64,000 bases of DNA from Selaginella moellendorffii (GCF_000143415.4 NW_003314290.1:1822116-1886115); one strand, 5' to 3'. Shown: positions 1 to 9,905, numbered from the stretch's first letter. Notes: a model not told the origin generated them from the sequence alone. Numbers and translations are program-made.

Positions 1-354
1 CACAGACACCACGATCGCTCCCAGCTTCCTGGACAGGGCCTCGCAAAATCTGTGAAAGATCGCATTCGCGGCGCTCATGTAGATGAATCCTCCCCCGTGG
101 TAGAAGATCACGATGGGCAGCGTGCTGCGATTCTCCAGCTCTTCCGGACGGAAAACTCTCACCCACAGTCCCCGATCCTTGTCGAGAATCACGTCGCGGC
201 TCGCCACGCCGTCAATGAACGAGGGATTGGCTGGAACCTCCTCAAAGAACCCCGCAGGGCCTGTTGGTGGAGGAGTGCGCACGTAAGATCCATCCTCTGC
301 AAACACAAAGCCTCCAATTTGCTTGCCGGAGCTCTTGCGCTCCTCGTCGCCCAT
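1..354 (-). CDS. Carboxylesterase (CXE/GID1-like alpha/beta hydrolase), 5' part
   Basis: The first 118 codons of a minus-strand gene run off the left edge. The start at 354-352 begins a hydrophilic leader followed by a segment ending in FYHGGGF at about residues 84-90. HGGG is the oxyanion-hole motif of the plant carboxylesterase/GID1 branch of the hormone-sensitive-lipase family (alpha/beta hydrolase 3). The preceding region with VRVFRPEEL and LPIVIF is also typical of that family, which hydrolyses small esters or, in GID1, binds gibberellin. The catalytic Ser, Asp and His lie in the missing part, so esterase and receptor cannot be told apart here. Family assignment is firm; substrate is unknown. 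Confidence 0.85.
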   Translation of the reverse strand, partial: MGDEERKSSGKQIGGFVFAEDGSYVRTPPPTGPAGFFEEVPANPSFIDGVASRDVILDKDRGLWVRVFRPEELENRSTLPIVIFYHGGGFIYMSAANAIFHRFCEALSRKLGAIVVSV

Positions 355-690
355 TCTTTCGGTGCTAGGTGGGTGGCCTTCCGGTCTCACAACCACACAT
401 TTAAATCGTTGAAATGGCCAAGAGCGTGACTTGTCGGTTTGCGGAAATTCTAAAGCTTTCCTTTTCGTTTCTAGGCTGGTACATAATTAAAAAAAAATCA
501 AATTAAAAGCTCTCTAAGAATGTTTAAGCTTTTCTACTTAGGGCTCTGTAAGTTAATTAATACTACATAGATTAATCTTTTTAACTAAGGCTCTTTAATT
601 TAAATAGCACTAAGGAAGAAAAAAAAAAGAGAAAAAAAGAAAAAGAGAACCCATACTTAATCAAAACGACTAATCTTTGTAACTAAACTC
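355..690. other. AT-rich intergenic stretch
   Basis: Upstream region of the carboxylesterase. It has A/T runs and a poly-purine stretch around 610-650. I see no coding sequence or recognisable element. Confidence 0.6.
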
Positions 691-1560
691 GGTGGCACAG
701 CTCAGGAGACAGTTGGATGAGACTGATTTTGGGTCTAGTACTGGACAATCTAGGTCACAGGCACTATGCGGGCTTCTATAGTGTTGTGGACTTCACTCTG
801 TGCAGGTTAGAACACAGGATCTAGCGGGTGTGGAGCAATGTGGCCAATGTGAGTGAACCATTGTCCGCGAGAGGCCGTCGTACCTAAGTGACGACAACTT
901 GTGCTACGAAGGTATTTGGGATGACGACCTCACTTGTGCTACAAAGGTATTTGGGATGACAACCTCACGTACACCAATGTTCGCCTTTGCGTCGACAGCT
1001 ACAAGAGGAGGCCGACATCGATAGAGGCAGTCCAGGAAGAGCTCTAGCAGCAGCAGCAGCAGGAGATGCCGTTGCTTAGTCCGCCTCTGATCAAGTACAT
1101 CAGGGCCAAGCCCAGCATACCCCGTCCCCGGGATCGTGAAAGTTTCGGCAAGAGCTGGTTTCTACCTGTTCGGTGGTGTTGGGTCGCTGGACATGCAGGT
1201 GCGGCTGGTGTTTGATGCGCGGATGCTGGCGCACGAGTGGCAGGCGCTGCTCGGTTTCGGGTGCCTCTCGTATGAATCACTGGTGGACAAGGATCCGAGC
1301 ACACCGGATGTTGTTTTCGACGAACACTATGGCCCTTTTGTTCAGGAGAAGTACGACGAGCTTGTCAAGGACCTGGAAGCGGAAAAGATGATCGCGGCGT
1401 GTGGTGGCTTCAACAAGCTTTCCGCTTGGCTGGGGAATGCGTGTGTGGATCTCTTCAACTTTCAGGTGGCGGACGTGGAGGAGCTCATCAAGCGGTATAG
1501 TGAGCTCAGATTCAAGGTGAATCCCAAGAGAAGACACCGCAACACCAAGTGAACACAACT
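690..1560 (+). pseudogene. Family F (unrecognised multicopy gene), copy 1, decayed
   Basis: First of five related copies in the window (others near 2503, 11088, 51544 and 57150). The 3' half is open from 1136 to 1552, with segments such as MQVRLVFDARMLAHEWQ and KYDELVKDLEAEKMI that align with the intact copy just downstream. The 5' half is frameshifted. It contains a tandem duplication of about 36 bp, with units starting near 899 and 935 (CTTGTGCTACRAAGGTATTT). The product is not recognised; it is a soluble, helix-rich sequence without transmembrane segments. It is probably a dead neighbour of copy 2. Confidence 0.7.
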
Positions 1561-1769
1561 TACCACTTTTCATTCATGAGTAGAGTATTACAGAGACTCT
1601 ATTAAATTATAGTAGTTTAGAGCTTTTAATTTGATTAAATAATGTTGAAAGTTTATTGCCACAAAAAAAAAGATCAGACAACAGATTTGGTCGACTGGGT
1701 ACATGCAATTAGAGACTTTCCGGAAGACGCTGCATTTGAGAGTGACAAAAGTTTCTTCGTCTACTTCAG

Positions 1770-2400
1770 CAACTCAGGCTTCTTCTCGCAGCTTCTCTGT
1801 GGCCAGTTGTTCCAGGGCCGACCTTGGTCTGTGCTCTGCCAACGATGCTTTGGTTTTTGAGAGCTCCGACGATCATTCGCAGAGACGCTCTACAAAGAGC
1901 CGCTCTGTAAACGGAGAAACCTCTCTCGGTGAAAAGGCCGTGAACTTCGCTTGAATAGTCGTAAGTTTTCAGCAGGCGGGCCTCTCGTGCTGCGCAAGGA
2001 AAGAAAAGAAATTATTTGCGTCAGTAAAGATGTTTGCTTTGTCTAGCAAAACCAATTGTCGGATTGCTGAAAACTGCCTATTCCCAGCGAGTGGTCCGCT
2101 CCACCCAAGAAACCAGCTCTTCTCTGTGGCTTTCCAACCACTCGAGATTTGAGCCAGCTCTCCAAATCTCGAGTGGTTGGAAAGCCACAGAGAACCAAAA
2201 CATAGCTAGCTCAAAAGAAAAAAAATACCAAACAAAGACTTCCAGCTTTGCAGAGAGAGACGAACTTACCGCACTTTCCATCGAGTCGTAGGGCTTTAGA
2301 CTCCACAGCGACCATACGGCCGCCATGGACGATGAAATTCACGAGGATGGCCACGCTGCTTGGGAGCTAACGTCCTCGTCCTCCTCGCGGCTCTCTGTGA
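1770..2400 (-). pseudogene. Rearranged inverted copy of the R3HCC1-like gene at 8550-9903
   Basis: Read on the minus strand this matches the gene at 8550-9903, introns included: the end of exon 3 with its donor, exon 4, the TTGCGCAG acceptor of exon 5, exon 5, and exon 6 down to the GAAGCTGCGAGAAGAAGCC tail near 1770-1800. Retained introns mean it arose by DNA duplication, not retroposition. It is broken by deletions, stops and an internal inversion. Bases 2320-2350 carry an exon-3 piece in plus orientation and 2360-2377 another in minus orientation. It cannot encode the parent protein. Confidence 0.85.
2120..2194. repeat. Perfect 32-bp inverted repeat (fold-back) made of parent-gene exon 4 sequence
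   Basis: Bases 2120-2151 are the exact reverse complement of 2163-2194, separated by 11 bases. Both arms derive from exon 4 of the R3HCC1-like gene (parent positions near 9370-9415), and both lack the same 10 bases that the parent has after GTGGCTTTCC. The shared deletion shows that one arm was copied from the other. The 75-nt hairpin is about the size of a plant microRNA fold-back; transcription is not known. Confidence 0.9.
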
Positions 2401-2502
2401 ATCAAAGAAACTTTCTTCTTTAGCGAAAAAAAAGAGATGGCCGCGCCCTGGAAACTACGCAGCGCCATACGCGCTACGAGAAGAGCGCAAAAAAATTAGT
2501 TA

Positions 2503-3378
2503 ATGGCGATTCCTTCTGCATGCACTTTAGGGCTCCAGGGATGGCGACGCAGCTGCTCAAGCAAAAGCTCTTGGGACGGGGATTTGGGGTCAAGTTCTAG
2601 ACAATTTTGGCAGTATGATGGCTTCTACGGCGTTGCAGACTTGGCTCTGCGCAGGCTAGACCACAGGATCCAGCAGGTTTGCAGGTCAGGTGTGAGTGAA
2701 TATGCAGCCATCAATGCCATTGTCCGCGAGAGGCCATCGTACCTCAGCCATGACGTTCTACGAAGGTATTTGGAACGACGACCTCACTTTGTTAACGTTC
2801 GCCTTTGCGTCGACAGCTACAAGAGGAGACCAACGTCGATCGAAGCAGTCCAGGAAGAGGCAAGAACAGCAGGACTGTTTAGCCCGCCTCTGATTAAGTA
2901 CATCAGGGCCAAGCCCAGCATACCCCGCCAGATTCGAGGGCGTGGCCCGGGATCGAGAAAGTTTCAGCAAGAGGTGGTCTCTTGGGTGGAGCGGGACTTG
3001 TTCGGTGGTGCTGGATCGCTGGAGATGCAGGCGCGGCTGGTGTTTGATGTGCGGATGCTGACGCACGAGTGGCAGGCGCTGCTCGGTTTCGGGTGCTTCT
3101 CGTATGAATCGCTGGTGGACAAGGATCCGAGCACACCGGATGTTGTTTTCGACAAACACTATGGCCCTTTTGTTCAGGAGAAGTACGACGAGCTGGTCGA
3201 GGACCTGGAAGCGGGAAAGATGATCACGGCATGTGGTGGCTTCAACAAGCTTTCCGCTTTGCTGGGGAATGCATGCGTGGATCTCTTCAACTTTCAGGTG
3301 GGGGAGCTCATCAAGCGGTATGGTGAGCTCAGATTCAAGGTGAATCTCAAGAGAAGACGAGCTCATGATTGCGACTAA
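2503..3378 (+). CDS. Family F protein, copy 2 (intact, 291 aa, function unknown)
   Basis: This is the only copy of the family in this window with an uninterrupted frame from ATG (2503) to stop. Residues about 55-135 contain ALRRLDHRIQQV and NVRLCVDSYKRRPTSIEAVQ. The middle has IRGRGPGSRKFQQEVVSWVE, and the C-terminal third has EKYDELVEDLEAGKM and GNACVDLFNFQVGELIKRYG. I recognise no known domain, signal peptide or membrane segment. The first 40 residues do not match the other copies, so the start may be recent or wrong. The other copies are broken and lie among repeats, so this may be a transposon-borne gene or a fast-duplicating host gene. Confidence 0.55.
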   Translation: MAIPSACTLGLQGWRRSCSSKSSWDGDLGSSSRQFWQYDGFYGVADLALRRLDHRIQQVCRSGVSEYAAINAIVRERPSYLSHDVLRRYLERRPHFVNVRLCVDSYKRRPTSIEAVQEEARTAGLFSPPLIKYIRAKPSIPRQIRGRGPGSRKFQQEVVSWVERDLFGGAGSLEMQARLVFDVRMLTHEWQALLGFGCFSYESLVDKDPSTPDVVFDKHYGPFVQEKYDELVEDLEAGKMITACGGFNKLSALLGNACVDLFNFQVGELIKRYGELRFKVNLKRRRAHDCD

Positions 3379-3527
3379 GGCGAGAGCAATTCGTCTTGGA
3401 TGGGGGAATTCTTCAATTTTGTGCCACCCTCGCATACAAGAGCCCTAATCATGATCTTTAGGGCAATTCAAATTTTCGCGCCAAAACTCAGCTTTTTAGG
3501 GCATTTTGATAATTTACACCAGTGTTG

Positions 3528-5150
3528 TTAATTTGGAGCGTAGTATCCCCCAGTTCCATTCTGGCCGGGCTGTGGAGCGGGGATTCCATACTGTGCGCCA
3601 GCGTACTGCGGGGTATACTGCGACGCCATGGTCGCGATTCCAGCGTACGCAGCCGAGTAAGCTGGCACGGCGGTGTGCGGACTGAAGCCCAAGATGGTCC
3701 CCGGCGGCGGTGGCCTCGCGTAAGCTGGGATGTTTGGATTCACTACGTTGTAGCCGGGCTGTGCTTGCGGGCCTTGGCTCGGGGCTGATACCTGTGGAGC
3801 TTTCTCTTTTTGGCCCTCGGCCGCGAGCTTGACGATAACATGGCGTCCCTGGAGAGAGGAGAGAAAAGTTCGCTCACGCTAGAAAGGAAAAGAAAGCTGT
3901 GGCTTACTTCGATCGTCTTGTTGGGATCGTCGATGGCGTTCCTTGCTGCTTCCACGGTTTTGTAAGTGACGAAGGCGAATCCCCTGGAAAAAAAAGCCGT
4001 GCTCGTAAGTTTGGAATGAGGAAATCGACTGGGAAGTAGTGTTTCACCTTGATTTGTTGGTGTTCTTGTCGTAGGCCACAGCGCCCTCCTCTATCTCGCC
4101 GTATTTCGAGAAGATGTTTAACAACGTCTCGTTTGAGGTCTCGTATGATAAGCCCCCGATGTAGAGTTTCCTTTGCGCTTGATCGTTGGTGCCTCCGCTT
4201 CCTGAGGTTCCCACCGAGGCCAAGTTACAAACCGTAATCCTTCCCTGCGGAGATCGATCAACGAGTGTAAATGCCTCGGCAAAGAGAATATGAAAACTTA
4301 CATCGATCGTTTTGCTGGGTTCTTTCAAGGCTCTCTGTGCCGAGTCCATATGCTTAAACGTGATAAATCCAAATCCTCTCGACTTGCCAGTGGCCTTGTC
4401 GATGATCACAGCTCCTTCCTCAATCTCCCCGAATTGCTCGAAAGCCTGCAAAGCATCCAGCAAGAGCATCAGGCATCCAGCGAGAGAAGCAAAGAAACTT
4501 TAAAGACTATGGCACGACCAAGAACACCAAGTTCATGTTCAAGCCAGCCACCAACCCATGCATGAAAAAACACTCACGTCACGCAGATCCTGTGAAGTAG
4601 TCTCCCAAGCCAGCCCACGCACAAAGAGCTTCCGATGAGCAGGATCTTTGCTCGCAACTTCTCTAATATCATCTGCAACCGCAGAGTATTGAGAACCTCT
4701 GCAGATACAAAAACCCACAAGGACAAGCATTCCCAGTCAATCCATCCAGAAAAATCCAGGATGAAAAAAAGAAGAATGAGGAGCAAATCAAACACAAATA
4801 CTCCACCAATGTCCTTCGAAACAAGAAAAAACCAGTCCACAAGTAAAACCATAACACCATCGCTGCCCTCTCTTTGCGGAATTCGGATCCAAATCGAAGC
4901 ACAAAGGTGGAGTACCGGTATGATCTGAGAGAAAAGAAAGAGAAAGAAACGAGCGAGAGAGAGAAGAGAGGCCTTACGCGTCGGTGAGAAGTGCCACAAG
5001 TTGCTCCTTGCTCAAGGGCTCCAGCAATCGCTTCAAATCGTCCCGAGACAAGCGCAGCGGCACCGGCGCCTCGTATCCCTCCATTGGCGCATCGTGAAGA
5101 TCCGACTCCTCCTTGATCTTGCGCTTCTTGGAATCCTCTTGGTGCTCCAT
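3528..5150 (-). CDS. RNA-binding protein with two RRMs, UBA2-like (343 aa)
   Basis: Six exons on the minus strand: 5150-4978, 4698-4578, 4445-4302, 4244-4048, 3983-3908, 3848-3528. All junctions are GT-AG and phases agree, giving 343 residues. The basic N-terminus ([17 protein letters not shown]) is followed by two RRM domains. RRM1 has [19 protein letters not shown] and [13 protein letters not shown]2 has [19 protein letters not shown] and a spliced SRGFAFVTY. The C-terminus is Gly/Pro/Tyr/Ala-rich. The layout matches plant UBP1-associated proteins 2 (UBA2), nuclear RNA-binding proteins that stabilise U-rich transcripts. Both RRMs carry good RNP1/RNP2 motifs, so RNA binding is expected. Which UBA2 paralogue it is cannot be told. 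Confidence 0.9.
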
Positions 5151-5240
5151 TGCCCAAGAACCCTAAACCTAAAAACCTAAAACAAAATAACAAATGGAAG
5201 GGGATTTAAATTTAGGATAGATCAAGAAGAAAGATTTTTC

Positions 5241-6170
5241 TCAGCTCGCGTAGTAGATGCTCGATTGCCGCTGCTGCATCTCCTCCACGAAGAAATCCAT
5301 CTCCCGGGAGTCCGCCATGGATTTCACCGCGTACTGGAGCATGCTGGAGAGCTCGCTGAGATTATTCTCGGCCCGGGCCACCATCGCCATCCACTGCTGG
5401 TACTGGAGCCAGCGCCTCATGTTCCTGGATCCCAGCTCCTGCTCGCAATCGATCGAGATCTCGTCGTCAGCGCCAAGATTTGCCGAAGAGATCCTTGGAT
5501 CGCCATCGCCGGTGAGGCCGACGCAAGAGAGCCGCGGCGGGGGAGATTTTGGCCCGGATTTCTTCGCCGATCTGCGAGCGCTGCTGGAGAGGGACGACGA
5601 TCTGGACAGGCGGTTCTTCCCAGCTCCGACCAGCTGACCGAAGATCTTCTTCATGATCCCGGGGCCGCTGTTCTTGCCCGGCGAGCTGGCAAGATCGATG
5701 TCGAGGCTGCGCTGGTCGAAATCCTTGCTGTGCTGCTCGAAATCCTTGGTGGTGGTGGGGAAATCCGAGAATTCCGAGGGGAGAGGGCTCGTCGCGCGGC
5801 TCACTGAGCACGCATTGAGCTGCCGCGCGGTTGCGGAGCGCTTGAGGTGGGGCTGGCCGTCGAAAAGAGGGGAGATTGTGGAGAACTCGGACGCCATGGG
5901 GCTGGTGGCCCTGCTGATCGAGCTTGCGAGATTCCGAGCGATTCCAGACCTCTTGTAGCGCTGGCTGCCAAAAACCGGGTAGCCAGAGCTCCTGGGAAGC
6001 AATCGCCCGCTGTTGTTGAGGATCCGGATGCAGTGCTCCCACGATAGATCCTCCGGCACTGCGAGGTCGGGGACGAATCCATCGAAGGCCGGCGCTGGGA
6101 CTGGAGTGGGATTCCAGTGGATCGGCGACGAGCGGCAGCTGGAAATATTGTCGAGAACCACTGGCGGCAT
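5241..6170 (-). CDS. Uncharacterised Ser-rich plant protein (309 aa)
   Basis: A single-exon frame whose first ATG is at 6170 (MPPVVLDNISS); the frame is open further 5' but without ATG. The product is Ser-rich and basic in the middle. It has a repeated segment RATSPMASEF / RATSPLPSEF, a Ser cluster (NRLSRSSSLSSSARRSAKK), and a C-terminal helical stretch rich in Met, Gln and Glu with WLQYQQWMAMVARAENN. No signal peptide, membrane span or known catalytic motif is visible. The paired SP sites suggest a phosphoprotein. Strong codon bias like its neighbours supports a real gene. Function not recognised. Confidence 0.7.
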   Translation of the reverse strand: MPPVVLDNISSCRSSPIHWNPTPVPAPAFDGFVPDLAVPEDLSWEHCIRILNNSGRLLPRSSGYPVFGSQRYKRSGIARNLASSISRATSPMASEFSTISPLFDGQPHLKRSATARQLNACSVSRATSPLPSEFSDFPTTTKDFEQHSKDFDQRSLDIDLASSPGKNSGPGIMKKIFGQLVGAGKNRLSRSSSLSSSARRSAKKSGPKSPPPRLSCVGLTGDGDPRISSANLGADDEISIDCEQELGSRNMRRWLQYQQWMAMVARAENNLSELSSMLQYAVKSMADSREMDFFVEEMQQRQSSIYYAS

Positions 6171-6362
6171 CGCGCGTGATCGATCGACCTTGGCGGACGA
6201 GACCGGCCAAGAAGCGAGAGACAAAGAAAACGAATTTTCCCCCTCCACAGGTCATTCGAAAACGGGGCAAGAAAATCTGATCCGTTGAAATCATCCGCCG
6301 CCACGTGTCACAACCGCAAGAAAGGAATATCCAGCGATTCCAAATTTTAGGGTTCTTGGAAA

Positions 6363-6770
6363 ATGGCAGTACAATGGATGCTCGTCACTGGCTCGATCTG
6401 GGGCACCACGAATGCGCTGATGAAGCGAGGGACCTCCGCGCTGGATCGCCGAAATCGACAGCTCGGCGCGCGTCCATCGGGTGGTGATTCGTGGCTAGGC
6501 GCGGTTGTAAGAGATTGGATCCTCCTCCTGTGCACTTGGGAGTATAGCTTGCCCCTGGCGATCAATCTCTCGGCCTCTCTCGTGTTCTTCGCCAAGCTCT
6601 CCGAGAGTCCTCTCTCCCTGGCAGTGCCCATCACCAATGCCACCACATTCGCCGCGACCGCTGTGGCCGGGAGCGCGCTAGGCGAGCGCCTCCGGCTCAA
6701 GCAGACCGCGCTGGGATTGCTTCTCATCGTCACAGGGATCTGGCTGTGCTGCCACAGCGCTAGAGATTAG
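6363..6770 (+). CDS. TMEM234-like small membrane protein (135 aa)
   Basis: A single-exon gene. The protein begins with a hydrophobic helix containing WGTTNALMKRG, then a variable loop, then three hydrophobic segments with EYSLPLAINLSASLVFF, ESPLSLAVPITNATTF and ALGLLLIVTGIWLC. This pattern and length are those of the TMEM234 family, four-helix proteins related to the EamA/drug-metabolite transporter half-domain. The LAVPI-N and GE-x-x-x-x-K signatures (GERLRLKQTALG) are present. It is probably an integral endomembrane protein; its substrate, if any, is unknown. Its stop codon overlaps the end of the convergent PPR gene by 11 bp. Confidence 0.85.
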   Translation: MAVQWMLVTGSIWGTTNALMKRGTSALDRRNRQLGARPSGGDSWLGAVVRDWILLLCTWEYSLPLAINLSASLVFFAKLSESPLSLAVPITNATTFAATAVAGSALGERLRLKQTALGLLLIVTGIWLCCHSARD

Positions 6771-8502
6771 CCATCAGCTGGTAAGAAGTAGCGATCTTAC
6801 TGTCGATCTCCAGGCACTTCTCGAAAGACAGCCTTCCAAGGCTTGGGTTCTTCCACTTGGAGCACCAAGTCAGTATCGTCGTCCAAGTCACTGCTGTCGG
6901 TTTGAAAGGCATCGTTCTTGCGAAGTTCATGGCCTCGTCCAGATGGTTTGTCCTGCCAAGAAGATCGATCACGGCGTGGTAATGCTCGATCTCGGGAGAC
7001 ACTCCATACCTCCTTTGCATCCCGTGGAAGATTTGCTTCCCTTGGGTGACCAGCCCGGCATGGCTGGAGGCCGTGAGCAAGCACAAGAGGGTGACACCAT
7101 CTATGCTCAAGCCATTGTCCAGCATGTCGTGGAAGATCTGGAAGATCTTTGTGGAGCCATCCTTTCCCTGGCGGCACAGTCCTGCCATGAGCGACGTGTG
7201 AGCGACAGCGTCCGGTGAAAGGAGCGACAGGAATACCTTCTCGGCGTTGTGAGCGCTGCCGCATTTTCCATACACGTCCACCAGCGCGTTTGCTACGAGC
7301 TCTCCATGCTCCAAGCCATGCCTGCAAATCTCGCCGTGAATCACTTTCGCCAGCCGCGAAGCCACAGCCTTACCACAAACTTTGAGAAGAGCGACGTAGG
7401 TTCGAGCGTCCGGAGCACAGCCATGGCTACGCATCCGGACATAGATCTCCAGAGCCTGTTCTTCGTTGCCGCTGGAGTCCGCGTGGGCGAGGATAAGCGC
7501 CGTCCACAGCACCACGTCGTCGAAGAAACGGGCTCTCTCGAAAACCACGCGAGAATCGTCCAGGCTCCCACACTTCGCATACAAATCGACCAAGGAGCTC
7601 GTCACGTACCTGTCTTGGCAGCCACTCTTCACGCAAAGAGAATGCAAAGCCATAACTTTCTCCAAAGCCACCACCTTGCTCATTCCATCGTCCAGCTCGA
7701 GAGGATTTTCCCTTTCTTCCGCGGCAAGAGCAGCGATGGCTTTCACTGCGGCAAGAAAAGTCCGGGGATTTGGAGAGCATCCCTGGCGCTGCATGAGCTC
7801 GAAGAGCTGCAAGGCCATCTCTCCCTGCGAATTCTCTGCAAATCCCAGTATCAGCGACGTCCAAGAGACCACATCCTTGTAAGCCATGCCGGAGAATACC
7901 TTGCTTGCGTCAACCAAGCTTCCACACCGCGCGTAAGCGTCCAGAAGCGCGTTTGCGACGAAGATGTCCACTCCACAGCCAGTTTGATCGATCACAGCGT
8001 GGAGAGCCACGACGCTCTCCAGCGCTTTGATCTTCACGAGCTCGTCACCGAGAGCTTGCATCGCTTCTTTCGCTGCAAGACGAGAGCAAGCTTTTAGAAC
8101 AGCGACGAAAGTCCGGCCATTCGGCTGGCAGTCTCCTCCAGCTCTAGCCATGGCGGCAAACAAATCTAAAGCTAGGAGCTCCTCCTTGTTCTCTACATAC
8201 CCTTGGATGAGCGCTGTCCAAGAAACCACGCTGTGGCACGGCATGGCGTCGAAGATCCGGCGCGCCTCCCTCACGCTGCCACATTTGGCGTACATGCTCA
8301 CCAGGCTGCTCGCCACGAATGGATTCGCAGCGGCGCCGCTATCGACAACCTGGCTATGGATGGATCTTCCCCGCTCCAGATCCCTCGCCATGGCGCACAG
8401 CTTGAGCGCCGCGAGGAGATTCGACGTCGCCGTCCTTTGCTGGAAGGGCGGCGCTGCGCCAGCGGCATCGAATCGAGCTGCCAAGGAATTGCCTGGCGCC
8501 AT
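6760..8502 (-). CDS. PLS-type pentatricopeptide repeat protein (580 aa)
   Basis: An intronless minus-strand gene with ATG at 8502. It is made almost wholly of PPR motifs: SLVSMYAKCGSVREARRIFD, ALLDAYARCGSLVDASKVF, SLVDLYAKCGSLDDSRVVF, ALVDVYGKCGSAHNAEKVF and others, with VVSWTALIQGY-type longer motifs between them, the P-L-S arrangement. The C-terminus (AVTWTTILTWCSKW ... GRLSFEKCLEID) is an E-type extension. No DYW deaminase domain follows. Such proteins bind organelle transcripts for editing, splicing or stability; with E but no DYW it would need a partner to edit. Targeting is probably mitochondrial or plastid, unproven. It shares a 47-bp promoter gap with the divergent R3HCC1-like gene. 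Confidence 0.93.
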   Translation of the reverse strand: MAPGNSLAARFDAAGAAPPFQQRTATSNLLAALKLCAMARDLERGRSIHSQVVDSGAAANPFVASSLVSMYAKCGSVREARRIFDAMPCHSVVSWTALIQGYVENKEELLALDLFAAMARAGGDCQPNGRTFVAVLKACSRLAAKEAMQALGDELVKIKALESVVALHAVIDQTGCGVDIFVANALLDAYARCGSLVDASKVFSGMAYKDVVSWTSLILGFAENSQGEMALQLFELMQRQGCSPNPRTFLAAVKAIAALAAEERENPLELDDGMSKVVALEKVMALHSLCVKSGCQDRYVTSSLVDLYAKCGSLDDSRVVFERARFFDDVVLWTALILAHADSSGNEEQALEIYVRMRSHGCAPDARTYVALLKVCGKAVASRLAKVIHGEICRHGLEHGELVANALVDVYGKCGSAHNAEKVFLSLLSPDAVAHTSLMAGLCRQGKDGSTKIFQIFHDMLDNGLSIDGVTLLCLLTASSHAGLVTQGKQIFHGMQRRYGVSPEIEHYHAVIDLLGRTNHLDEAMNFARTMPFKPTAVTWTTILTWCSKWKNPSLGRLSFEKCLEIDSKIATSYQLMANL

Positions 8503-8549
8503 TGAAATATTTTTTTGGCGCTTCTCTCAAGAACCCTAAAATCTCAGCT
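8503..8549. promoter_or_regulatory. 47-bp gap between divergent start codons, with telo-box
   Basis: Only 47 bases separate the ATGs of the PPR gene (minus) and the R3HCC1-like gene (plus). Transcription of each gene must begin inside the other gene or in this gap. The gap contains AACCCTAAAA (8532-8541), a telo-box-like motif common in promoters of plant translation and organelle-biogenesis genes. No TATA box is evident. Confidence 0.6.
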
Positions 8550-9903
8550 ATGGTGAAGAACTGGTCGGAGCGCGTGGAGGAGCTGCTGGACGAGGGCAAC
8601 AGCGATGGCGCTGCGCAGTTCTTGCAGGGCGTCGTGGACGAGATGCAGAGCTTGCAAGGCGCGGACGCGAATCTCTCACTGGCTGCGGCTATGGAGGATC
8701 TGGGGGCGCTGTACGAGCGGCAGGGCTTGTCGATCAAGGCGGATTCGCTGCGCAGCTCCGCCATTGTCATCCGGCACAAATTAAACGCGTAAGTAGCATG
8801 AATTCTCTCTTTTCTCGGATGATTCTAAGAATTTCTCTGCAGAAGAAGCGATGCTCCAAGCATAGGCAAGGAAGACGACGAAGAAGAAGGTACTAGGTAG
8901 ACTTCCAAATCAAACTTGGAGAGAATGGCGGAGACCTGAAAGCTTGCTTTGCGTCACAGAGTGGGAGAAAGCCGTTCACGACATCCCTGGCAGCTCATCA
9001 AATCCACCACCATCGCGGAGAGCTCCATCGCCTCCTCGATTCTCCCAACTTTCTTTGAGCGATCCAACTCCCAAGCGTCGGTCCAACTCCAGAGAAAACG
9101 CGAGAGAAGCCGAGGAAGAGGCCGAGGACGTAGCTCCCAAGCAGCGTGGACGCGGGGCATTTACTTACGGAAGAGAAAGAGATGGATTCCACAGCGACCA
9201 TACGACCGCCATGGACGATGAAACTCACGAGGAGCTCACTACATCTTCTGACGACATCGATGGAAAGTCCCGTAAGTTCGTCTCTCTTTGGATGATCAAA
9301 GGTGGAAGTTCTTAGCATTCTTTTGTTTTTTTGTAGTTGTTTATGGAGCTAGCCATGTTTTGGTTCTCGGTGGCTTTCCTCCCAAGACAACCACTCGAGA
9401 TTTGGAGCAGGTTGTCATGCCTTACGCGAGCCGCGGCGTGGTGATTCGCTGGGTAAATGACACCACTGCCTTGGCTGTTTTTCGCAATCCAACAATCGGT
9501 TTGTGTGAGTCATTGTCTAGATCTCTCACTGATTTTCTTCTTTCCTTGCGCAGCACGAGAGGCACTCGCAACAATCCGCCACCCAAAGTACGTGCTCAAA
9601 ACTTACGACGATTCAACTGAAGTTCACGGCCTTGTCACCGAGAGAGGTATACAGTTTTCTTTCTCTGGTTTCAAGCTTTCTACTCTTTGTGCAGACTTGG
9701 AGCCTCCGACGACGAGGCCAGCGACATCCGCCCGAGCTGCTCAGCGCATGATCGTCGGAGCTCTCACAAACCAAGGCATCGTTCGCGGAGCACAGACCAG
9801 GGTGAGATTCACGGCCCAGGAGCTGCAAAAGCAAGAGGAGGAGCGCAAGCAGCGCTTGCTGGCCAGAGAGAAGCTGCGAGAAGAAGCCTGGGGAGGCGAT
9901 TGA
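8550..9903 (+). CDS. R3HCC1/GIDRP88-like coiled-coil protein (353 aa, six exons)
   Basis: Exons 8550-8788, 8843-8889, 8960-9271, 9337-9498, 9554-9646, 9695-9903; all junctions are GT-AG and in phase. Residues 1-80 form a TPR-like helical domain (NWSERVEELLDEGNSDGAAQ, DLGALYERQGLSIKADSLR). An acidic linker (DDEEEEWEKAVHDIPG) and a Ser/Pro/Arg-rich region follow. Next comes an RRM-like fold, HVLVLGGFPPKTTTRDLEQV to WVNDTTALAVFRNPT, and a Glu/Arg-rich coiled coil at the end. This resembles the C-terminal domain of R3HCC1/R3HCC1L and its plant relatives. The joining of exon 2 to exon 3 was decisive, since without it the 3' part has no ATG. Function is unknown, probably RNA-related. Two broken copies occur at 1770-2400 and 22258-22510. 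Confidence 0.8.
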
Positions 9904-9905
9904 TT

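Noticed and set aside
5265-5807. Plus-strand frames opposite the Ser-rich protein and the F-box and PPR genes
   Set aside because: They are GC-rich antisense shadows; codon use and domain content favour the minus-strand frames.
8960-9903. A separate gene starting after 8900
   Set aside because: There is no ATG in frame and the frame begins right behind an acceptor. Joining to the exons at 8550-8889 gives a coherent 353-aa protein.
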